IMG/VR virus record: IMGVR_UViG_3300031403_000011
Coordinates: 1-60,427 of that record
Source of the DNA: a virus
DNA: 60,427 nucleotides
Strand: one strand, 5' to 3'
Of this stretch, positions 1-12,803 are shown in pieces. The position numbers were made by a program, and so were the translations under genes. Numbering within the stretch: position 1 is the stretch's first letter; every line of letters begins with the position of its first letter. The notes under the pieces were generated by a model. The model searched no databases. It had not been told where the DNA came from and was given only the letters and a program-made list of their open reading frames with translations.

Positions 1-359
1 GTATTCCATTTTCTATTATATTAAGATATAAATTCTGCTTTTATAACAGTTATATTTGAGACAAGATATTTATAAGTTTCTCAAGCTATAACTTGAAAGG
101 AAAGAGTATGAGTTGTAATTCAATACGCATCCATACTGCTCTCTTTTGTTTGAACTCAATTCACATATCAAAATATATAAGCAGCTCAAGTGAAAGTTCA
201 AGTAACCTCTACAACTCAGTCTTTAGAAGCTGTATATGTTACATTATTTTCAAGATTAGATCTCCCCTTAGTAACTGGAAGTAAAAGCTCTACTAATACT
301 TCTGTTTCTGAATGTATTGTTCCTATTCATTTACCTGAATTTAACATATTTATATCTCA
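1..359. repeat. Left copy of 359-bp terminal overlap
   Basis: This stretch is repeated at 60069-60427 (offset 60,068) with mismatches at 128, 131, 137 and 271 only. It holds the last 113 codons of the tail fibre gene, read on the minus strand and ending at TAA 21-23, plus the first ATG (7-9, minus) of the 112-residue gene that is complete near the right end. Gene content continues across the join, so the simplest reading is overlap from a circular or circularly permuted genome. True direct terminal repeats are possible. Confidence 0.9.
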
Positions 360-3300
360 ATTAGATTGAGCATATAATCTAGTTCATAGAACACCAGTTA
401 CAATAGGTGTTCGTGTCATTTTAAACCATAAATCGTGGCTCGCTGATTGACCTACTATTTGACCATATGGGTAAGAATTATTATTTGTTTTAACAAGGGT
501 TAATGTAGTATTGGATATGATTTTTAATGTATAAGTTGTTGATTGACTTAATGTAGCGGGGCTACTAAAAACATACGCCGTATGTCAAGTGGCTGTAATA
601 GTGTTATTATTTATGGTCGCAGAAGTAGCTATAACAGTTCAGCTTCCATTTATTACCTGTAGATAAGATGTTCCAAAAAATGTGGTACTCGTACCCGACC
701 TTACAGAGAAAGAATTAAGTTGCGATTTTTGAGTAAGACTAACCGTTTGTTCAATTGTCGTTCAAGCCTGTCAAGTTTGATTAAAACCAAATTCTTCATT
801 AACTTGACTACTTCAAGGTCACTCTAGGGAAGTAAGTCCAGTAAATCATCCTACTATACCAGATATAGCTACATCTATATCATCATTAGCACTTCATCCA
901 TTAATAGATACTCCAAGTATATTTGAGTTATTATGATATAATTTTCATATATTTCAACCCGTACCCCTAGATACTGCCTTACTAGCAGAAATAGTTTCTC
1001 ACGCTGGTAATTTATATGATAACACCTCTGGAGTGTCTCCTCAAGAAGCCTCGGCACTAGTCCATACACTACCATTACTTGTAAGAACATTTCCCGAAGT
1101 TCAAGGAGTAATATTACTAGGTACAGTTATATCTGAACTTCAATTAAACGCCACTCAGTTTATTGTTCTTGCCGTAGCTAGTATTGTAGCCGTTCCAGCA
1201 TTTCCCGTTACTGATGTTTGGTCACCAGTATTAGTTCAAGAAGTATTTCCTATTACTGTTTTTTCAGCATCTGTAACATAATTATCATCTTCTCATTTAG
1301 TTGGCTCTTTTCAATCAAGTGCAACTTGTAATCAAGCAATAGAAGCTATGGAAAGTGCATCTAGTGTAGATTTATTTATAGAGATAAAATCTACAATCTC
1401 TTGAATAGTATCTAATGTCGTATCATCTGAATTAACTAATGTCTCAAGAGAAACAAGTCTATCATTTAATATCTTACCTTGGCTTGCAGATAGAGGTTTT
1501 GTTGTATCTGTAGATATAAGTACATCTTGTATATTAGATATAAGTATTCTAGCATCTACTTTATTATCTACTGTAGCTTTATCATATACATCAAGATTAT
1601 TTCTTGCAGTAGCATAGTTAGATAAATCTGATAAATTATTAACAGCTAACATATCTCATGAACCTTGCCCATCTTCTCAAATATATTTTAAATATAATCA
1701 ATTGAATGCAGAAGCTGCAGGACGAGTAGCAGAATTAGTAACTAACTCAGCTCTCCATTGTAGGCTTTGATTTGGAGTAGCAGAAGATCATGCACCACTT
1801 GAGTTTGTTGCATATGATATATAGAGATACTGAGATGTACCATCTTGTCATCTGAGGTTAGGAGTAGTAACTACCTCATCTGGTCATTCTGTCATAGAGA
1901 ATACTATGTCATATGATCCATCAAGATTATCATCAAGTGTTATATCGGTTATACCGATACCCCTGTCTCATTTGAAATAATCAATAGTGACTGTTATATC
2001 TGGACCGGTAGAGAATTCATATACTAAGTCAAAGGTTTCATTTACAGCATCTACATTACTTGTGATAGCTGTGATATGTCTTCCCTCTGGACCGATGAGT
2101 CATACATTATAAAATCATCCTGCTATTACAGCAGAACCTTTTGTTGGCTCATCAAATATAATCTTTGTAGTATTTGCGTCTACAGCTTTGATAGTTTGTG
2201 GAATAACTTGTTCTCCATACTGATTATATGTATGAACGAATAAGAACTCAGAACCTATGTTATGAGTGATTGTCCATTCTAATTTAGATGTAGGTTGTGG
2301 GTGGTATATACCCTCAGTTCTAATTTCTTGCTCTACAGTTGGTCCAGAAAACTTTCATCCAGTAAATACTATAAATCATTCTTTCGCTTCTGTGAATGTT
2401 ATTTTAGTATGATTGGCTGTTAAGTTTTCTATAGATACTACATCAGATGATGGAATAACTGTATTGTTTGTATCATAGATTTCAGTAATTAAATCTATAG
2501 AATTTAATTGATGATATATATCCCAGACTATTTGAGATCCATTACTTGAATACTTGAATCAAGTTCAAGGCATGTTTCATAGATTTGCATTATCTTCCAT
2601 ACAGATAAACATACCTGTTATATCTATACCTCATTTAGCACATCCATCTGGAGCTTGTGGAACTCTATATACTGTAACTTGTATTTTAGATGCATCAGTA
2701 AAATCTAATCCAGTAAATGAATTAGCTCATAGTTCAAAGTATCAATTCTTTTTAGAGTTTGATATTACTTGAGAAGAGTATGCAGATTCAAATCTTTCAG
2801 ATACTCATCCATGAATATTAAATACTTTTACAATTGTTTCTATATAAACAGATGTAGCATCATCAAGATTACTTGTAAATATTTTTACATTGTCTACATC
2901 GTCATATCAATTGATATTTGTTATTTCCCCCCAGAATCAAGATTTACCTCCATCAGATAATGTAAGAAATCTTTTTGTGTCTTGAGTATTGATATATGCA
3001 CCTTGATATTCAGTAGGCCATATAACAGCAGATTGACATGCTTGTAAAGCAAGTGATCCTGTTACGAATGATTCTACAGTTATAAGATTTGGATCATTAG
3101 GATTTGGTACAAATTTAACTCATGAACCCGGTAGATATTTATCTATAGGTCAAGCCAATGTAATCTCATCTAATTGAGTTTTATATTTATCTTCAAAGTT
3201 ATTATCAGATAAATCTTTTCATGAAACTTTATCTACTTTAGTATCAAGAGCTAATGCAATAGCTTTTTCTGAAACATACTTAGTATCAGATGCATTATTA

Positions 3301-4148
3301 GTTGCTCTGATAGTTGTAAGTATATTACTTACTAATTGGTACACAGAAAGATCTGGCTTATTCTTTATGAAGTTTATTGCCAGAGCATTCATTTGCCCCC
3401 AGTCAGATTGTACTTGAGCTGCAGGAATAGTAGGTTTAGATTTTATAAAATCATCAGCACTTGGATCTGTTTGATTCCAATTGGACTGTACATTCTTATT
3501 AGCAGTTTCATCAAATGAATTTATTTTTGCAATCATTGCATCTGATAATCCAGAACCAATTGGTAATGTTTTGGTAGGTGTAATAGATTGTAATCATCCA
3601 TTTGAATCTACTTCTATTCTTGCTATCTCAATATGATTAAGATTTTCTACATCAGTAATAATATATTTATAGTTTCAGTTATCTTCTACTACATATAAGT
3701 AATTGAGAGTATCAAATATTAATTCTTGATCTGGATCAATAGTAGAACCTGTATTAAGTTCTGCAAGATTCATTTGAATCCCATCTATATAAAATGCTCC
3801 TCAGTTTATAGAGAAGTTAGATTGGTCTATTTGATGTATAGCATTTTGTTCAAATACATTTTCTAATAAATAATTTATATATCCTATTGCTCCACTCATT
3901 ACTTGAGAGTTTTTTGGATGTGATACAGGATTAGATCTATTAGTATGATATGTATATACAGTATTAGCATTTTTTCTATGATAGAATATTCTATCTTCTT
4001 GTCATACAACTCATGGTTCTAGAACCAAAAATCCCATATCTCATGGGTGTTCTTTGGATAACTCTATAGCTATCTCTCAAGTAGATGTTTGAGGGATGGC
4101 ACTAAGAATATATGATTCGTAGTTGTATTGTATATTGGTAAGATTCAT
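21..4148 (-). CDS. Tail fibre / receptor-binding protein, 1375 aa
   Basis: One reading frame of 1,376 codons with TGA as glycine and no internal TAA or TAG. The N-terminal part (MNLTNIQYNYESY) is likely the virion-attachment end. The middle has fibre-like low-complexity blocks, such as repeated NFIKNKP/DFIKSKP motifs with nearby WNQ and WGQ (about residues 205-275) and a TGNAGTATILATARTINGV block typical of phage tail fibres. The C-terminus is Thr/Ser/Gly/Val-rich and beta-like (YTASKDGVVEV, FGYVNG). It is the last large gene of the structural block. The C-terminal 113 codons exist in two versions in this contig, differing at four amino acids. Family assignment is from composition and position. 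Confidence 0.72.
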
Positions 4149-4205
4149 TTGTGAATGTATTTAATTATCTTAAATAGTATACACTTCTGACATAACTATA
4201 TCAAG

Positions 4206-5597
4206 TTATTCAGAAGTATATCTTGCTTTAATTTCAGTAAGAACTCTTTTTCTTAATGAATCATATCTATCTTTATCAGTATTTTTTAATTCTCAGTATT
4301 GATCTGTAAACTTTTTCCAAAGAGTATTCGCAGTTTTTTTAGCCTTATCATCTTTGAATCATTCGTCTTTTGCTGCTTGATCTCTTTGTGCAGGAAGTCT
4401 ATCCTTTTCTATAGTGTCACTTTTTCTTGGATCTCATTGAGCATCACGAATTCATTCAGTAGTATCATTAGGAAATACTTCACTTCCATCTTTATTGAAG
4501 TTAGGATTACCTCTATCTTTTGCTGCGTTTCCTTGCTCTAGAATCTTTTGTTTAAATTCTCTTTCATTATCAGATAGATCTTCATCATTTTTCTGGAAGA
4601 GAGCATTTGTTTTAGCATCAAATTCAGATGAGTCACTAGCCTCTCTTGCAAGTTCTCCATATATAAATGAGTAACTAGCATTAGGATTCTTTTGAATAAT
4701 CTTTTCTACTGAGAGTCATAGTTTTTCAAATCATGGTATGCTTACCATCTTTGCTCTAGTATAAGCAGCTTTCTGAGCAAGATCCATACCTTGGTATTCT
4801 TGTTCAGTATCTTGAAGTCTTTCTCTTTGGAGTCCTCGTTCAGATTCTTCTATACCTTTATTCCTTACAATTTCTTGATAGAAACTTGCTACATCATCAA
4901 TTGCTTTTTGATTTCATTTCTTTGCTTCGTCCAGAGCATTCAGTATTGGAGCGAATGCATTATCACGAATAACATCTTTAAATTGATCTATATTAGATTG
5001 TATTTCAAATTCTTGTATACCAATATTTTTTAAATCAGCATCTATAGTTCTATTATTCTCAAGCTCATATTGTTCTGCAGTCATTATGTTTTGACCATAC
5101 TTAGCTATGATATCATCTTTAATAGATATCTTTTCTCATTCAGATAACTGAACTCATTGTGATCCTGCTTTTGCTGCAGCAATGTTTGCTTGTCTAGATG
5201 CAATACCTTTTTGTCTATCAGTAATATCAGAGAGCTCGTCTCTTCTTTGATTATCAGATATATCTTTATAATCATCTATTACTTCTTTTACATCATCTTC
5301 TCGTTTTTCAACTCTATCAAGCTTAGGTGCATCTCTCTCTATGGTTTTATCTGATATCTTTTTTCAGAATTTCACAGAATTTTTAGCAGTAGCATCTGCA
5401 ATAGCATTTGCATTTTGCTCTAGTTTTTTACCAGTCTCATTAGCTTTATTCATATTGAAGTTGTTTGATCTTCAACCTATTCATAAATTCATAGTGCTAT
5501 CTTTTAGACTTTTAAGTCTATTAGCATCTACTTTTTTTCAAGCAGCTTTATCTTTTTTCAAAGAATTGAGCTCAGTAACTAAATCTGTTTTTTTCAT
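4206..5597 (-). CDS. Helical charged virion protein candidate, 463 aa
   Basis: The protein is Lys/Glu/Asp/Gln-rich and mostly helical, with coiled-coil-like stretches (RREDELSDITDRQ, ERGLQRERLQDTEQE) and no membrane segment. It starts 6 bases after the stop of the 598-residue gene and precedes the tail fibre gene, so it is probably structural. In podoviruses this position often holds internal virion (ejection) proteins, and its composition fits, but I recognise no family. Start ATG is 5595-5597. The 55 bases between its stop and the fibre gene are AT-rich with no gene. Confidence 0.55.
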
Positions 5598-5602
5598 AAT
5601 GT

Positions 5603-7399
5603 TTAATTAGATTGTAATGGTTCGTTTATATAAGGTTTTGTTTTATCTGCGACAATATAGCTTCATCCATATACAAATCTATTGATACCATGAAAGCTGA
5701 ATCTCCAGAATCTTCATAGCTTGAATATGTTATTCTGTATGCTTACTACATTACCAGTATATCTTGCGATATTTTTGTGTCAAATTTGCAAATGTGATGT
5801 GTCTACATGATTATCAAATAAATAATTATCATATGGTAGAACTTCTTTTTTTAATTGATGACCTATTTCTCTTTCCATACTGAGAGCAAGCCTTAGTCTG
5901 TCATCATCATCTCATTGTTTTTTAGCACTTGTTATTTCTGGATGAAGTCAGAATATAGTTCTAATTATATTTGGTCTTATAAGTTCATATTGGCCTGTGA
6001 CTTGGAAGTTTATTTCTTGTTCATACTCTTCTCATAGATCAGTATATCATTCAATCTTAGATACTCATCCACCATATAGGTGTTTTCATTCTCAGATTTT
6101 ATATATCTTTTTATTATAAGTATGAAGTAACCAATGCTGATATTGTTTATCAAATTCTACATCTACAGTTTTTCAATCATTAGTCCATAAGAAATGCATA
6201 ACTTTATCGTCTGCATTTACAAATACTTCTCATCCATCTAAATCCTCAAAGAGTCATCTGGAATTAAGTGTTATGTTTTTAGTAACGAAATCAAATGATA
6301 GATTATCTGTACTTACAATATTTACCTGCATAAGTTGTTTATCATCTTGGAGTATGAGTAAACTACTATCTTCAAATATATATGAATATTTTGAATAGAG
6401 CTCTGCAGTATAATTGAGTGGATATGATATATATGATGATACACCATCTATTCAAGTAGACTGTGTATAGATACTGTTTTCATTCTTATCAGACATACCT
6501 ATAAGGTACTTACCAGAATTTATAAGCTTGTATCATCCATCTAATCTAAATCTATCTAGTGGATAGAATTGAGTATTATCATCAAATGTATTTCTTGAAT
6601 AGAATACTTTACCATCAGATAATATAAATATACCTCAGCTAAAGTTTACTACATCTGTAACAGGGCCATTGAATACTTTTATATCATGAGGCTGTGCTTG
6701 CTCATCTAATATAAGAACATGAAGTCCATCATTTGCTCATACACAGAGAGTAGTTCAGAAACTTTGTCATGAAGTAATTACTACATTATTTCAATTAAGT
6801 GGAAGAGAACCACGAGAGTTTGTTCCTATAATATATAGATGGTTATCATCTACCCATTCTATTTCATTAGAACCTCATTTTAATATTCCATCTTCAAATG
6901 TTATATAATCTCATACAGCTACTTGATCTCAGCTATATGCTATTTTAATATATCATCCATCATAAAAATTAATTTCATTATCTTCTGGAAGATCTGTTAT
7001 AGCTACATCAGATAATTCTGGAGTTCCAGATATAGTAAATGAATCTTTTATTTGTCAGTATGGTCATCTTCAAAGAGCGAACTTTAATGGAGTGTTTTCT
7101 AATCTTTGATATGGACCGGCTATATCTTTGATCTCGCTGCCAGTATCAACTGATACATACATAAACTCATCTTTGTGAGATAAGTAGTATGTGTGTCATT
7201 TTATGAATACACTATCAGTATAATTTCTATCATCTATATGATATTGTTTTTGTCATAGTCTTTTATCTAGGAAGAACTTCTCATTATAAAATCCCTTATT
7301 AGTTTCATAATAAGGTTTTACAACTCTACAGTTATATATTTTTTCATATATAGAATTGAGGGAGTTTACTTGGAGATTAAATTCTAATCATGTTATCAT
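5603..7399 (-). CDS. Tail nozzle/tubular candidate, 598 aa
   Basis: Rich in Tyr, Trp, Asp and Gly with many short beta-like repeats (for example NGIFILSDGKVFY-like and FLGDLDGGE-like segments), suggesting a beta-propeller or beta-barrel fold. It follows the 208-residue gene with an overlapping stop/start (CTATGATAA). The order capsid, about 200-residue protein, large beta-rich protein matches T7-like gp11/gp12 tail tubular proteins and crAss-like tail proteins. Function is inferred from position and composition; no motif proves it. Confidence 0.5.
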
Positions 7400-8019
7400 A
7401 GGTTTATAGATTGATTATCAGTTAGAGAATCATCTTGTATAAGTTCTCGTAATCTTTGTTCTGCATGACCATGGAAATCATACTCAGATGTTTCTCCGGC
7501 CATTAGATTAATAGGAGCAGCCCAATCATATACTTTCTTAGTAAGTGCAGGAATAAAACTATGAGGCAATGGTAGTATATTTTGAGATCACTTAGATCAT
7601 TCTACTACATCTGCATAGTCTCGCCATATATATGCTTTAATATATGTGATAGTTATTTCAGTAATATCAGATGTTGTAGTGATAACATTTTCTCAATGTT
7701 CAAATGCATACTCAGTATTATTTTTAACTGAGTATAATGTTGGATTCATTTTTCATGATACATCTGGAGAAAAACATTCCCATGATTTTCTTATAGGATG
7801 TTTTGTTTTAAATATATTATATCTTCATTGAGTAGAATCTGGTGTAAGAGTTTCAGTCTTATAAAGAAATGTATAGTTATCTTTATTGTAAATATCCTGT
7901 ATAGACATATTAGTATACAGCATAATTGCATCATGATCTGCTAGGTCTGGAAATCCCCTTTGCATAAAGAAAGGGTTTATCATTGATAGGAACTTAGCAT
8001 ATGTGAGTTGGTAAGCCAT
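7393..8019 (-). CDS. Head-tail connector (tail tubular A-like) candidate, 208 aa
   Basis: First gene after the capsid gene and its terminator. I chose MAYQLTYAKFLSMINPFF (ATG 8017-8019) because the upstream in-frame ATG at 8092-8094 lies inside the terminator hairpin. Length and place match the gp11-like adaptor that closes the portal in short-tailed phages. The C-terminal half holds several Trp/Tyr residues and a HGHAEQRLREL helix. It overlaps the next gene by 7 bases, suggesting translational coupling. Homology cannot be shown from the sequence alone. Confidence 0.5.
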
Positions 8020-8073
8020 TGGAAAGTTGTTTATAATATTATTTTCATTATACGGAGTACAAGAGTATTTGCA

Positions 8074-8108
8074 AAATAAACAAAAGCTCCCCATTTCTGG
8101 AGAGCTTT
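8074..8108 (-). terminator. Rho-independent terminator after capsid gene
   Basis: On the minus strand a 9-10 bp stem (AAAGCTCTCC / GGGGAGCTTT with one G-U pair, loop AGAAAT) is followed by a T-rich tail. It lies 20 bases after the major capsid stop codon and probably ends or attenuates the capsid transcript. Confidence 0.8.
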
Positions 8109-8127
8109 CTTATAAGAGAACTACTGA

Positions 8128-9477
8128 CTAGTAGTTTATAATTTTCTTATATGTATTTGGGAATGTCTGTCCACCAAATATGTTTGCAATGATCATAAGC
8201 ATTTGATACTTAACACATTCTACAGAAGTTTGAGGAAGCTTTAGAACTGAGTAACCATTGGCCATAGTTCTTGTAAGCGTACCATTTGCATCCACAGACA
8301 TGAATTCTGGTACTTTAAATGTTACAAGATGTTTAGGCATAATATACCCAACAGCTCTATATGGTTCAAGTTTGTTTAATGTATGAGATACAATGAATTC
8401 TACATTCTTGAAGAATGGAGAAGTAAACTTAGGGAGTCCAAAGGCAATTGTATTTTCTTTGAGCTCGTAACCTCCAAGTCCATCTTTATAATCCATCAGA
8501 TCCTCAGTAAGCTGAGTAACCATTGTATCATTGATGAACATCGTAGCAACTTCATTACCCTTATAGACTGGTGCAGAGTTTGCATCATTAAGAATTTTCA
8601 CAAGATGGAAAAGTCTTTTTCTAGGAGTATCAAGTGCAGTAAGAGTAGAGTAATCAATGATTGCAGTACCTGCTCCATCTCTTGTCTCTTTACCATTTAC
8701 TACATGATCTAGACCTTGAGTCTCTGATTTTGATCCTGCTTTATTTCTACCAAGGTAGAATGCATTTGCAAAGTTAGAGTTAGATCTATTTGCGACTGTA
8801 GAGAATTTACTCTTTACATATTCTTGAGCATCAAGAACCAATCTTTTTTGATTGATATCACAAGTTTTGAATTCAACTGATCCACCAAATCTTTGGAAGT
8901 AAGATTTAACAGGAGTCATTTCATCATCTGCAGCACCTCTTGTAATCTCTTCACACTCTTCAATAGTAGTGTAAACATATACAATAGTGTCTCCCTCTTT
9001 TACAGTTACAGCAGTATCTACTGTAATTGTATCATTAGCTACATCAATAGAACTAATCTCTACTTGAGCTGCTACACCTGCAGAACCGATAGCCGGTCTG
9101 ATAGCTATAACATCTCCTGCAGCGAAGTATTTCATATCCTCAGCAGGGATTTCAAATGTAGTTCCTGCAGTCACATCAGCGACTACCTCAGAAGTTTCTG
9201 TAAACAGACCTACTTCATACCAGTAAACTTCATTTTTTCCGACAGTCATGTCAGATTCAATTGCACCGATTTTCTTAAAACCTAGTGCTCGTTTTTGAGC
9301 ATAAGTAAGTTTATTCATAAACTTACCTCCGTTATCAAAACGATTTGGATTATCAAGACCCAAGTACATGAGCTCTGGATAATCTCTAATAAATGGAGCT
9401 ATAATAGATAGCCCTTTACTCGCAACATTGTCTAAGACAGATTGTGGAGTAGTAACAGTACCAACAGCATCAGCCAT
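8128..9477 (-). CDS. Major capsid protein, 449 aa
   Basis: Begins MADAVGTVTTPQSVLDNVASK, has mixed alpha/beta composition, and lies directly after the acidic scaffold gene. Length fits HK97-fold major capsid proteins of podoviruses and crAss-like phages. A central beta-rich insert (about residues 110-170, Ile/Thr/Val/Asp-rich) could be a surface domain. It contains no in-frame TGA: all of its roughly 35 glycines use GGN, whereas neighbours use TGA heavily. This suggests selection for efficient decoding in the most abundant virion protein. There is no Shine-Dalgarno; the start context is AT-rich. Confidence 0.85.
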   Translation of the reverse strand: MADAVGTVTTPQSVLDNVASKGLSIIAPFIRDYPELMYLGLDNPNRFDNGGKFMNKLTYAQKRALGFKKIGAIESDMTVGKNEVYWYEVGLFTETSEVVADVTAGTTFEIPAEDMKYFAAGDVIAIRPAIGSAGVAAQVEISSIDVANDTITVDTAVTVKEGDTIVYVYTTIEECEEITRGAADDEMTPVKSYFQRFGGSVEFKTCDINQKRLVLDAQEYVKSKFSTVANRSNSNFANAFYLGRNKAGSKSETQGLDHVVNGKETRDGAGTAIIDYSTLTALDTPRKRLFHLVKILNDANSAPVYKGNEVATMFINDTMVTQLTEDLMDYKDGLGGYELKENTIAFGLPKFTSPFFKNVEFIVSHTLNKLEPYRAVGYIMPKHLVTFKVPEFMSVDANGTLTRTMANGYSVLKLPQTSVECVKYQMLMIIANIFGGQTFPNTYKKIINY

Positions 9478-9534
9478 AATTTTTATAAATAGGAAATATA
9501 ATTTTACCTATAGTGTGAAAGTTTGGTTGTTGTT

Positions 9535-10353
9535 TTATAGTTCTAGTTCAAAGTCATCTTCTCAGCTCTTGTCTTTATATTTAGCATTAGAGCTATTGTT
9601 ATAACTTTCAACAGCAGAGATTTTATCTAAATCAGAATCTATCTTTTCTTTATCCATGTCTTTACCTGTAACAGTTTCGTACATGTCTTTGAGAACTTGA
9701 GAGACTTTACTCTTAGAAGCTTCATCTCAATTCATCGCTTTCTCATAATGCTTTACAGCTATAAGAAGAGATGGATCTGTGAAGTTTCATCCGAATGCTT
9801 CAAGCTCTGCATTCTTTAGAGACATATCAGCAGTATCAGACATAAGTTTCCTTATGGTTTGCTGCATCTTCTCTTGATTTTCTCGGAGTCTAGAATTGTC
9901 ATCCTTGAGAATCTGAACATTAGCATTATCTTTTCACAAGTCTTTCTCAAGATCTTTAACAGCTTTATCAGATTTTTTCTCAGATTCATCACTATCATCA
10001 TCCATAGAATCTAATAGCTTTTCAATCTCATCTAAATCTTTATCTTCACTAGATTTTTCATCTTCTTTATCAGAAGAGTCATCATCAGTTTGCTTGTCTT
10101 TATCTGCATCTACTTTATCATCAGTAGTTTTGTCATCAGTAGCATCATCTTTTTTATCGGAATTGTCTTCTGAATCTTTTTCTTTTGAGTCATTAGTAGC
10201 ATCTGCATCAAGTGCATCAGCAAGATCTTCATCTTTTTTATCATCTGATTCATCTCAGATGTTATCAAAGTCTACAGATCAACTACCAGAATCTAATATC
10301 TCAGTATCTGGAGTTTCGTCAAAATCAAAGTCTAGTGAATCGTTATCAGCCAT
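9535..10353 (-). CDS. Capsid scaffold protein, 272 aa
   Basis: The N-terminal ~130 residues are extremely acidic (runs such as DDDSSDKEDEKSSEDKDLDE). A coiled coil follows (LKDDNSRLRENQEKMQQTIRKL) with a basic-helical C-terminal region. Such acidic, helical proteins just before the capsid gene are typical phage scaffolds. Its ATG overlaps the stop of the preceding gene (TAATG). The last residues are DDFELEL before TAA. Confidence 0.75.
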
Positions 10354-10700
10354 TATTGCTCGTTGTTAGATTGTAATGCATTCTCATAATAGAGAATTAT
10401 GTTTTCACATATTTCAGGAAGTCAATCATACTTGATTGTTTCACTGTGTTTGTTTGCTGCAAGTTTTGTTCATACAGAGGACCAGTAATATGCCATTATG
10501 AAACTGACTAGGTTCTCTATATCTTTAACATTCATTGCTGCTAGATACTCTCATATAAATTTATAATCAGTATCAACCAAATTAACTCAAGGAAACATAT
10601 TTCTAATTAATGCCCCCTTAGTATTCTCAGTATATGTTTTGTCTTTCTTATTGTCAATAATTTTTTCTCTAAGCTTATTGAACTTATCTGAATAATCCAT
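10353..10700 (-). CDS. Small structural-block protein, 115 aa
   Basis: Sits between portal and scaffold. Mostly helical with a Tyr/Trp-containing core (VSFIMAYYWSSVGTKLAANK). Start ATG is 10698-10700. The stop overlaps the scaffold start, so the two are likely translationally coupled. No family recognised; by position it may be a capsid-assembly or head-completion factor. Confidence 0.6.
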
Positions 10701-10753
10701 AAGTATTTGTTATGTGATATATAATTGAATTATATTGGTATTATATATAAAGC

Positions 10754-10783
10754 AAAAAAAAAGCTCTCTATTACTAGAGAACT
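10754..10783 (-). terminator. Rho-independent terminator after portal gene
   Basis: On the minus strand AGTTCTCT-AGTAAT-AGAGAGCT forms an 8-bp stem with one G-U pair and is followed by nine T residues. It lies in the 150-base gap between portal and the 115-residue gene, so partial termination could set stoichiometry within the structural operon. Confidence 0.8.
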
Positions 10784-10851
10784 CTTCTTCAACAACCTTG
10801 TCTTTTACTACAAGCAGATATATCATATCAGATATAACATTGTAGGTCAAA

Positions 10852-12798
10852 TTATAATATTGCTTTAACTTGATCCATAAGATTTATATCTTCATCTTGT
10901 GATGTATCTATATTTTCAGATTCTAATAATGAATCAATATCATTATCTTCTTGTACTCAAGCTAGAGTTTCTTGTTCTTCTAGTTTTACTATACTATCAA
11001 AATCAAAGTCTTTTCACATAAGTGCTTTAATGAGCTCATCAAGATTAACTTTATCTCAAGCATATTGTAATATGAATTGAAATACTTCTTGAAGTGTTCC
11101 TCTCTGTGCTTCTTTTTGAAGTTTATCTAGAGAGTTATAAGTAAACGAAATATTCTTTTCATTTATAATAGATTTTATATCTAGACCATTTATTTTAAAT
11201 GTATCTATTACTTCTTTTTTTCATTGAGTCTTTGTGATTCTTTCTACTACTATTCATAGTTGCTCAAGTTCTTCGGTAGTAAAGAATTGTAAGTACATGA
11301 GAATCCAGTTACGAGATGTATCTGCCATCATCTGATCTATACTATCTGTAATAGGAGTAAGCTTAGATTTATATTGATCTAATATAAGATCAACTCAGCC
11401 AGCTACTCTTTCTGCTCTACCTTGTCATCCAAGTATATATTCATTTACACCAGATCTTTGTTCTGCTGTAGACTGTACAGCTTGCATAAAGTTTATAGGA
11501 GCAAAGTCTGTAGTACCAAGAGATATTTTTTCTATATCACTCTGGCCATTAGTTCTAAATACTTTAAATGATTTGAAATCTAATGATCCATTTTTTCATA
11601 TTGGTAGATTACCAGATACTTTAAATAGAGGTCATAGTGTAAGTTTAATATTGTCTAAGAATGAATTCCATAACATATTCTGGATATCTTGTAATCCTCA
11701 TAGATTATCTGCAATACCATTTGCATTACCAGTTCAAGGAATACTTGAGAACATTATTTCTCTAATATCTCCAAGTGCATATTTTCTTTTTCAATACCAT
11801 AGGATATTTCAATTGATAAATATATATGACATATCAGTAGTTTTATATTCTACTAATTCAAAAGTAGATTCCTTTTGATTTAAGAAATAATTATTCTTAT
11901 CTTCTTTGATAGAATCATCAGCTACTTCTACTCATACCTTTCTAGATTTGATTTGTGGTAAATCATATGGAGATGTATTTGTAGATGCATCTGCTCAAGG
12001 AATAGATGGAGTATTAGATGACTTTAATCTATCTGAATCTATATAAGATTTTAATAATTGCACAGAAGATGTAAGATGCTTTACTGAATTGTAATCATAA
12101 TTAGAAAATCTATTTCAATAATTATCTTTAGATTTATCTAATATTTTTTCAATTTTTTTAATCATTGCACTTCTTTTAGAGTCATCTATATCATCCATAT
12201 AAAGTGGAAGAACTTTATTAATTATAGATTCTCATGTAGAGAATGTTCTAATAATTTTAAATGGAGATTTAGATAATCATTTAGATCTCTCATACATAAC
12301 ATCAAATACAGACATAAATTCCATAGATGGTATTTTTACTTCTGTTTCAATATCTTCTCAGAGTATTTTTTGAGTTTCTTTTTTTCTATATATGAAATCT
12401 CTTGAGTATGCTTTTCAAGTAATGAGACATTCTTTAGCACAATCTTTTAATGCTTGCTTTCAGCTTCATCTAAAATCAAATGCATCCATACATGCTTTTT
12501 TTAATTTTGATTCAGTAATACCAAATTGATATCAGAAATCAAATATGTTAGCGAACATAGTATCTACTACGGAAGATACTAAAGGATAACTAACATTTGT
12601 TTGCCAAGGTTCAATAGACGATTGTCTCTCAGCTATAAATTCTAAATACCTCTTATAGTTATTTATGAACTTAATGAAATCATAATTGTGGAAATCACAA
12701 ATAGTATCTCTTATAATTTGCTCTACATCAGAAATTTTTTTCTTAGTTTCTAAATCAAGTTTAGAAATTTCTTCTGGTGTTAATATTTTTTTTTCCAT
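10852..12798 (-). CDS. Portal protein, 648 aa
   Basis: Directly follows the large terminase with a 5-base gap. The length fits podovirus/crAss-like portals. The N-terminus (MEKKILTPEEISKLDLETKKK) leads into a helical region with YKRYLEFIAERQSSIEPWQTN, and there is a long helix before the C-terminal acidic tail. A segment with QAVQSTAEQRSGVNEYILG (about residues 440-460) resembles portal clip/wing regions. An upstream TTG start at 12816 would overlap terminase; I prefer ATG 12796-12798. Identification is mainly by size and synteny. Confidence 0.7.
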
Positions 12799-12803
12799 AT
12801 TTA

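Noticed and set aside
1-359. Transposon-type or attachment-site repeat at the ends
   Set aside because: Gene order continues without a break across the join, so overlap of a circular genome explains it better; no integrase or transposase is present.
11573-11878. Plus-strand open frame opposite the portal gene
   Set aside because: It is an antisense shadow of a convincing minus-strand gene; the same applies to most plus-strand frames between 1 and 31 kb and from 38 to 60 kb.
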